In this document: piece after piece, positions 15,904 to 20,174 of the stretch
Layout of the letters: each line of letters starts with the position of its first letter
How positions within the stretch are numbered: the stretch's first letter is position 1
Assembly: GCA_036389375.1 (NCBI GenBank)
Contig: DASVQA010000210.1
Coordinates: 1-20,174 of the forward strand
Length of the DNA stretch: 20,174 nucleotides
DNA from: QHXQ01 sp036389375
Lineage (GTDB): Bacteria > Acidobacteriota > Blastocatellia > Pyrinomonadales > Pyrinomonadaceae
Direction: 5' to 3'
Translations under genes and position numbers: made by a program
Notes under the pieces: generated by a model
What the model was told of the DNA's origin: nothing
The model's input: the letters and a program-made list of their open reading frames with translations, nothing else
Database searches by the model: none

Positions 15904-17940
15904 TTATTGATTCGGGGTGGCCGCGCTGGCCGTGGCGGCGTCCTGCTTGAGCGTGATCGTGTGATTGTCGCGCCGGTACAGTTCGTCGAAGATTTGCTTC
16001 AAACCCGGATAGGACTGCGGCGTGAAGTAGCTCACGTCGCCGGTCGCACCGAAGACGAACTGCCGGTTATAGATGAGTGTCCGCTTGTCCTTCGTCACCG
16101 AGATATGCACGTCGTACTTGCTGACGCCGCCGGCTTCAAAGGGGCCGGGCGAGTCGGCGTTGTCGAGACTAAAGCCCGATGGCAACTCGATCTCGATGTT
16201 GTCGGCTTCCGTCCAAGGATAGTGGAAATAGATGTTGTAGCGCCGCTCGGCGGCGGGAAAAAGCGCGCCGACGCCGTGCCGGAAGAAGCCGGGTTGGAGA
16301 AACAGGCGCTTGCCCGTGCGTTGCGCGTAACCGGGCACGCGCACGTGAAACTCGTAGATGAACGGCTTGACGGGGTCGGTCACGTTCTCGACCTTGATCT
16401 CGGACAACTCGGCCGTGGACATCTGCTGCTTGAACAACTCCTTCAGATTGTCCTCGCGCTGCGTGGGCGAATCTTCGTCGTTCTGCTCCTTCTTGTCCAC
16501 GGCGAGATGACCCGTGTACTCGATATGCACGTCGCCTTCGAGCGTGCCGTCTTCGGCGAGTTTGAGTTTCGCGGTGCGCCGCTCGACCGATTTTTCGGGG
16601 CCGGATAGCGGCGTGTGGACGAAGAACGGCTCTTTCGGATCGGAGACGAGCGCCTCCTGCCCTTCCTCCTGCCAGAGCAACATGCCGTAGGGCACGTAGG
16701 AACTGGCCGGGTCAACGATGCGCCATTCGTTGCCGACCTTGACGGCGATGTCGTAGGAACTGAGGAAGAAGGAGATGGTCTGCCGTTTGTCGAAGAACGA
16801 CTCGCTGCGGTCGCCGATCTTGGCCATGCGCGCTTCGAAACCGGCGGCCGTGGCCATTGCGCCAAAGAGCAGCGCGATGTCGCGCTCCGTGCCCATGCCG
16901 CGCTTCAAAGTGTCGGAGGGCGTCTTGTTCTCTTTCAGCTTTTCACGGTCTGCGTCGGTCAGGCCCGAAGCGTCGTCCGAAGTGTTTTTGATCTTCGCGC
17001 GACAGTAGGCCAGTATGCGTTCGAGTTTCTGGTCGGGCGTGGCGGCATCGCCGACGGCTTCGGTGGCCGCCGCGCGAATATCATCCTTCACCTTCAGTCC
17101 CGCCTTGTAGTCGTTAAAGACTTCCTTGCCGTAGTCCGTCCAGTAGGTGGCGGGGTTGAGTTGTTCCTCGGCCGGCGTGTAGTAGATGAGCAGGTAAGGG
17201 CGCACCTGATACTTCGGCGGCATGTTCGGTTCTTCGTGATAGGCGGGCACGTTCGCCATCGAGAAGGTGAAGCCGCCCTGCTTGTCCGCCGATTGCTGGA
17301 TGCGCCCGTTGAAATACTGTATGCGGAAGCCCAGACCGGGAATCATCAGCGGCTTGACGTAATAACTGACGCTCTGGGCGGGAATGTCGCGCTGGAAGTC
17401 GAGTCGCTCGAAGAAGCTGAGCGAGTTGTTGCGCACCTCGCGCCAACGATACTCGACGATTGCGCCCGGCTCGACGCCCGGCAGCGCGAAGGATTTAGCC
17501 TTCACCTTCGCGCCGCCCACCTTGACGATTGTGCGCTCAAAGAAATCCTTCTTCGTCAGTTCAACGATTGCGCCGTCGGGCTTGATGGTGCGCGCGGCGA
17601 TGTCTTTGATCTCGACATCGGGGCCGAACGGAATATCGATCTTGCTCTGCGATTCGCGCCCCCGGTCGGTGAAGACCTTAACGCGGATGTAGTGGTTAAT
17701 GACCGTGCGCGGGTAGGCGCTTTGGAGGGTGTCTTTGATCTCGTCGGCGACGCGGGCTTCCCAGAAGAGGGCTTCGGCGTCGGCGTCCGGCTCGACCACG
17801 GGCTTTTTCAGTGCAAGCTGCCCCGGATCGATGGGCCGCCACTCTTCACCACCGGCTAAGGCGGGTAGCGCGGCGAGGCAAAGCAGCAGACAACAGACAC
17901 CGAGAGACAAGGGGGTGCGAGCAGGTGGGCGGTGGAACAT
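15904..17940 (-). CDS. Exported DUF3857/transglutaminase-like protein, catalytic Cys and His lost
   Basis: The 678-residue product has a signal peptide (cleavage near ALPALAGG, 24-31) and the same domain order as its downstream neighbour. The DUF3857 part (about 70-260) includes HYIRVKVFTDRGRES and IKPDGAIVELTKKDF; a transglutaminase-like core (about 285-420) and a beta-rich tail follow. At the core, KRGMGTERDIALLFGAM (346-362) aligns with the neighbour's KSYGDCKDKANLMRAM, giving Glu352 in place of the catalytic Cys. FLSSYDIAVKV (392-402) aligns with FNHCIIAVKV, giving Ser395 for the His. Only Asp410 (RIVDPAS) remains. It is probably a non-enzymatic binding or partner protein. AAAGGTG lies 7 bases before the ATG. 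It is first in the two-gene unit. Confidence 0.88.
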   Translation of the reverse strand: MFHRPPARTPLSLGVCCLLLCLAALPALAGGEEWRPIDPGQLALKKPVVEPDADAEALFWEARVADEIKDTLQSAYPRTVINHYIRVKVFTDRGRESQSKIDIPFGPDVEIKDIAARTIKPDGAIVELTKKDFFERTIVKVGGAKVKAKSFALPGVEPGAIVEYRWREVRNNSLSFFERLDFQRDIPAQSVSYYVKPLMIPGLGFRIQYFNGRIQQSADKQGGFTFSMANVPAYHEEPNMPPKYQVRPYLLIYYTPAEEQLNPATYWTDYGKEVFNDYKAGLKVKDDIRAAATEAVGDAATPDQKLERILAYCRAKIKNTSDDASGLTDADREKLKENKTPSDTLKRGMGTERDIALLFGAMATAAGFEARMAKIGDRSESFFDKRQTISFFLSSYDIAVKVGNEWRIVDPASSYVPYGMLLWQEEGQEALVSDPKEPFFVHTPLSGPEKSVERRTAKLKLAEDGTLEGDVHIEYTGHLAVDKKEQNDEDSPTQREDNLKELFKQQMSTAELSEIKVENVTDPVKPFIYEFHVRVPGYAQRTGKRLFLQPGFFRHGVGALFPAAERRYNIYFHYPWTEADNIEIELPSGFSLDNADSPGPFEAGGVSKYDVHISVTKDKRTLIYNRQFVFGATGDVSYFTPQSYPGLKQIFDELYRRDNHTITLKQDAATASAATPNQ

Positions 17941-18247
17941 CTTCTAACACCTTTCACATGTCGGCTTATGCGCTGGTGAGGCGTTATGGCCGGTGAGTCG
18001 GGGGCATACTTTAGGACGACTACTCTTGAGCGTTAGGTTGAGAGCGTCAACTAAAGCGGACGGCAGATTTTAAGCGAGCCTCATGGCGCTTGGCAAGAGC
18101 CGCAAAGCGTGGTGCGCCGAGCGGGCGAGCATATTTGCGTTGGCGTGCCGGACTGCTCCTTGTTATAATCCGCGCCACGTCTGTTCCCGCACAAGACAGC
18201 GAGTTTTCAAACGTCTATTCAACCACCGTCTGGAGGACTTAAACAGC
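17941..18247. other. Divergent intergenic region (307 bp) with the aldolase promoter
   Basis: This gap lies between the leftward DUF3857 pair and the rightward aldolase. It contains a clear rightward promoter at 18140-18169 and the Shine-Dalgarno sequences of both genes. For the leftward pair I see only a weak candidate on the minus strand, TTGACG (complement of 18051-18056) without a good -10 box. The aldolase reading frame stays open through the right half of the gap, but it would cross the promoter, so I do not treat it as coding. No tRNA or known riboswitch recognised. Confidence 0.5.
18140..18169 (+). promoter_or_regulatory. Sigma-70-type promoter with extended -10 for the aldolase gene
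   Basis: A consensus TATAAT (18164-18169) is preceded by TGT, giving an extended -10 (TGn), with TTGGCG (18140-18145) 18 bases upstream as -35 (4 of 6 matches). The start of transcription would fall near 18176, giving a leader of about 70 bases ahead of the ATG at 18248. It is the best promoter match in the window. Confidence 0.7.
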
Positions 18248-19348
18248 ATGGCCACCGAACTGAAACGCGAGGGCACGACCTCGGGCCGCATCGAAGAACT
18301 GCTCGGCGCGGACGCGCGCGCCATTCTCGATTACACCTCGCACACGATCAGCAAAGAGCACCTGCAACTGCCCGGCCCTGATTTCGTGGATCGCGTCTGG
18401 TCGGCTTCGGATCGCAACCCGCGCGTGCTGCGCTCGTTGCAGACCCTCTTCGGCGCGGGCCGGCTGGCCGGCACAGGCTATCTCTCGATCCTGCCCGTCG
18501 ATCAGGGCATCGAGCATTCCGCCGGCTCGTCTTTTGCGCCCAACCCGATCTACTTCGATCCCGAAAACATCGTGCGGCTCGCCATCGAAGGCGGCTGCAA
18601 CGCCGTCGCTTCGACTTACGGCGTGCTCGGCGTCGTCGCCCGCCGCTACGCGCACAAGATTCCATTCATCGTCAAGATCAACCACAACGAGTTGCTGAGC
18701 TACCCGAACAGATTCGATCAAGTGCTGTTCGGCACGATTGAGGAAGCTTACGACATGGGCGCTGTGGCCGTGGGCGCGACCATCTATTTCGGCTCGGAAG
18801 AGTCCACGCGCCAACTCGTCGAGATTGCCGAGTGCTTCGCGCACGCGCACGAGCTAGGCATGGCCACGATCCTCTGGTGCTACCTGCGCAACCCCAAGTT
18901 CAAAACCTCCGAAGGCGACATGCACACGGCGGCCGATCTGACGGGGCAGGCCAACCATCTCGGCGTCACCATCGAAGCCGACATCATCAAACAGAAACTG
19001 CCGACCACCAACGGCGGCTTCAACGCGCTCAATATGGGCGGCTCGTCTTACGGCAAGACCAGCCCGAAGATTTACGACGAACTGACGACCGACAACCCCA
19101 TTGACCTCGTCCGCTATCAAGTGGCGAACTGCTTCATGGGTCGTTGCGGTTTGATCAATTCGGGCGGCGAGTCGAAGGGCGCAAGCGACATGGCCGAGGC
19201 CGTCCGCACCGCCGTCATCAACAAACGCGGCGGCGGCATGGGTCTCATCTCCGGGCGCAAAGCCTTCCAGCGCCCGATGAACGAAGGCGTCGAACTCCTG
19301 AACGCCATTCAGGACGTGTACCTCGACGAAACTATCACCGTCGCATGA
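18248..19348 (+). CDS. Class I fructose-bisphosphate aldolase, DhnA/FbaB type
   Basis: The enzyme cleaves fructose 1,6-bisphosphate to dihydroxyacetone phosphate and glyceraldehyde 3-phosphate, and the reverse in gluconeogenesis, through a lysine Schiff base. The 366-residue product matches the DhnA/FbaB family: LPVDQGIEHSAG (82-93) with Asp85, IVKINHNELL (141-150), and EADIIKQKLP (243-252) with the expected Schiff-base Lys248. INSGGESKG (303-311) and GLISGRKAFQRP (332-343) are the phosphate-binding loops. GGAGGA lies 10 bases before the ATG at 18248, which fixes the start. A longer in-frame start at 18083 would cross the promoter. Cytoplasmic; length typical of the larger bacterial members. 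Confidence 0.94.
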   Translation: MATELKREGTTSGRIEELLGADARAILDYTSHTISKEHLQLPGPDFVDRVWSASDRNPRVLRSLQTLFGAGRLAGTGYLSILPVDQGIEHSAGSSFAPNPIYFDPENIVRLAIEGGCNAVASTYGVLGVVARRYAHKIPFIVKINHNELLSYPNRFDQVLFGTIEEAYDMGAVAVGATIYFGSEESTRQLVEIAECFAHAHELGMATILWCYLRNPKFKTSEGDMHTAADLTGQANHLGVTIEADIIKQKLPTTNGGFNALNMGGSSYGKTSPKIYDELTTDNPIDLVRYQVANCFMGRCGLINSGGESKGASDMAEAVRTAVINKRGGGMGLISGRKAFQRPMNEGVELLNAIQDVYLDETITVA

Positions 19349-19350
19349 AC

Positions 19351-19428
19351 CAGTAGTCAGTAGCCAGTAGCCAGTAGTCAGTAGCAGGAACAGATGTTTT
19401 GCTACTGACTACTGGCTACTGGCTACTT
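19351..19428 (+). repeat. Tandem 7-mer array forming a perfect 27-bp inverted repeat before the sigma factor
   Basis: Five perfect 7-mers CAGTAG(T/C) stand in tandem at 19351-19385, in the order T, C, C, T, C for the last base. Positions 19360-19386 are exactly complementary to 19400-19426 (27 bp) around a 13-base loop. The right arm is four inverse 7-mers (GCTACTG, ACTACTG, GCTACTG, GCTACTT). A T-rich stretch (TTCTTT, 19427-19432, with one C) follows, as in a terminator. The element begins 2 bases after the aldolase stop and ends about 10 bases before the sigma-factor start. Confidence 0.9.
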
Positions 19429-19437
19429 CTTTCCGCC

Positions 19438-20025
19438 GTGTCTTCTTCCGAACGCGCACCGACTCCCTCCGACACCGAGCTTCTGCACGCGATTGCGCGC
19501 GGCGATGAATCCTCGCTCGCGGCGCTCTATGATCGCTACAGTGCCATCCTGTTAGGTCTACTGCTCCGTATATTGCACGACCGCCCGGAGGCGGAGGACG
19601 TGTTGCAGGAAGTTTTTCTGCAAGTTTGGCGGCGCGCGCATGATTTCGACGAGGCGCGCGGGCGCGGCTTCACATGGCTCGTCACACTCGCCCGCAGCCG
19701 CGCTATAGACCGTCTGCGCTCCATCGACGCGCGCACACGCGCCGCCACCGCCGCCGGACGCGAAGTCCGCGAAGAGACGGTTGACGCCACCGACGACGTG
19801 CTCCACTCGGAGCAGCGCGTCGTCGTGCAAGCGGCGCTCGCGCAGTTGCCGGAAGAACAACGCCGCGCGCTATGGCTGGCTTACTACGACGGGCTGACGC
19901 AATCCGAGATCGCCGCGCTGCTTAATCAGCCGCTCGGCACAATCAAGACGCGCATGCGTTCAGGTTTGATCAAGCTGCGCGAACTGCTGCGCGAGCAGAT
20001 GCAGACCGCGCGTTTGATGCTTTAG
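19438..20025 (+). CDS. ECF-type RNA polymerase sigma factor (SigK-like)
   Basis: Starting at GTG 19438 the product has 195 residues and contains both ECF sigma regions. Region 2 (about 27-95) reads ALYDRYSAILLGLLLRILHD, then EAEDVLQEVFLQVWR and FTWLVTLARSRAIDRLR. Region 4 (about 130-190) is a helix-turn-helix with LPEEQRRALWLAYYDGLTQSEIAALL and GTIKTRMRSGL. The reading frame is open upstream to 19399, but that would translate the palindrome's right arm, so GTG is preferred. No Shine-Dalgarno sequence is present. The downstream anti-sigma gene starts with zero spacing after the stop. Such pairs typically answer envelope or oxidative stress; the signal is not evident here. Confidence 0.92.
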   Translation: MSSSERAPTPSDTELLHAIARGDESSLAALYDRYSAILLGLLLRILHDRPEAEDVLQEVFLQVWRRAHDFDEARGRGFTWLVTLARSRAIDRLRSIDARTRAATAAGREVREETVDATDDVLHSEQRVVVQAALAQLPEEQRRALWLAYYDGLTQSEIAALLNQPLGTIKTRMRSGLIKLRELLREQMQTARLML

Positions 20026-20174
20026 ATGAAGCACGAAGAGTACAAGGAGCTGTTGGCGGCTGCCGCCCTCGACGCGCTCGACCGGGGCGCGGGCGTGCCG
20101 CTCGACGCACATCTCGCGGCGTGCGCTGAGTGTCGCGCCGAACTGGCCGAACTGCGCGCCGCCGCCGCGCTGCT
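20026..20174 (+). CDS. Zinc-binding anti-sigma factor, N-terminal part (cut by window)
   Basis: The ATG at 20026 follows the sigma-factor stop directly. The 49 visible codons begin MKHEEYKELLAAAALDALD and contain a ZAS-type zinc motif HLAACAEC (His29, Cys33, Cys36), which is the standard anti-sigma domain that binds the ECF partner. The N-terminal 'yaLgaLd' helix resembles RskA/anti-SigK proteins. Membrane segment and C-terminal domain lie outside the window. Confidence 0.88.
   Translation, partial: MKHEEYKELLAAAALDALDRGAGVPLDAHLAACAECRAELAELRAAAAL

Noticed and set aside
16615..17859. 414-codon plus-strand frame opposite the DUF3857 gene
   Set aside because: Long only because of GC-rich codon structure; the minus-strand gene has signal peptide, ribosome site and family motifs.
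18083..18247. N-terminal extension of the aldolase to 18083
   Set aside because: It would translate through the TATAAT promoter; the ATG at 18248 has GGAGGA and the expected family start.
19351..19426. CRISPR array
   Set aside because: Units are 7-mers without spacers and are arranged as an inverted repeat; no cas genes are present.
19399..19437. Upstream start of the sigma factor inside the palindrome
   Set aside because: The first 13 residues would just be translated 7-mer repeat; GTG at 19438 gives a normal ECF N-terminus.

Overview
The window is GC-rich, tightly packed bacterial DNA. Its combination of a carboxypeptidase-regulatory-like surface protein, a tandem pair of DUF3857/transglutaminase-like exported proteins, a three-part FGAM synthase (PurS/PurQ/small PurL) and a DhnA-type class I aldolase suggests Acidobacteriota, plausibly class Blastocatellia. 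That placement is inferred from gene content and not from a marker gene.

Layout. At the left edge a large exported protein (1-1532, minus, cut by the window) diverges from a rightward run. That run holds an M16 zinc peptidase (1877), a YycJ/WalJ-like metallo-beta-lactamase-fold protein (3225), a small secreted or lipoprotein (4049), purB (4563), purS (5909), purQ (6151), a small protein resembling an SRA/YDG domain (6898), two exported thioredoxin-fold proteins (7479, 8144), purL (8786), a DinB-family protein (11224), a class IV aminotransferase (11715) and a membrane-anchored SGNH/GDSL hydrolase (12609). A perfect 21-bp hairpin at 13825-13871 separates this run from two convergent minus-strand DUF3857 proteins (13895 and 15904). 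A divergent intergenic region with a consensus TATAAT promoter then leads rightward to class I fructose-bisphosphate aldolase (18248), an ECF sigma factor (19438) and the start of its zinc-binding anti-sigma factor (20026, cut by the window).

How the genes fit together. purB, purS, purQ and purL all serve de novo purine synthesis. PurS, PurQ and PurL are the three subunits of FGAM synthase, but purL is separated from purSQ by three non-purine genes. The redoxin and the TlpA-like protein are probably periplasmic redox proteins. The sigma/anti-sigma pair is a standard stress or envelope switch.

Most unusual signals. (1) Several intergenic gaps carry short-word tandem arrays, often folded into long palindromes. 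They have different words (units of 7, 8, 9 and 14 bases), and four of the five lie directly against a start codon that lacks a Shine-Dalgarno sequence. Two of them, in front of purB and purL, are related to each other. (2) One member of the DUF3857 pair keeps a transglutaminase Cys-His-Asp triad, while its neighbour has lost the Cys and His. (3) A free-standing SRA-like protein sits inside the purine gene cluster. (4) The class IV aminotransferase has Ser where the cofactor-contacting Glu is expected.
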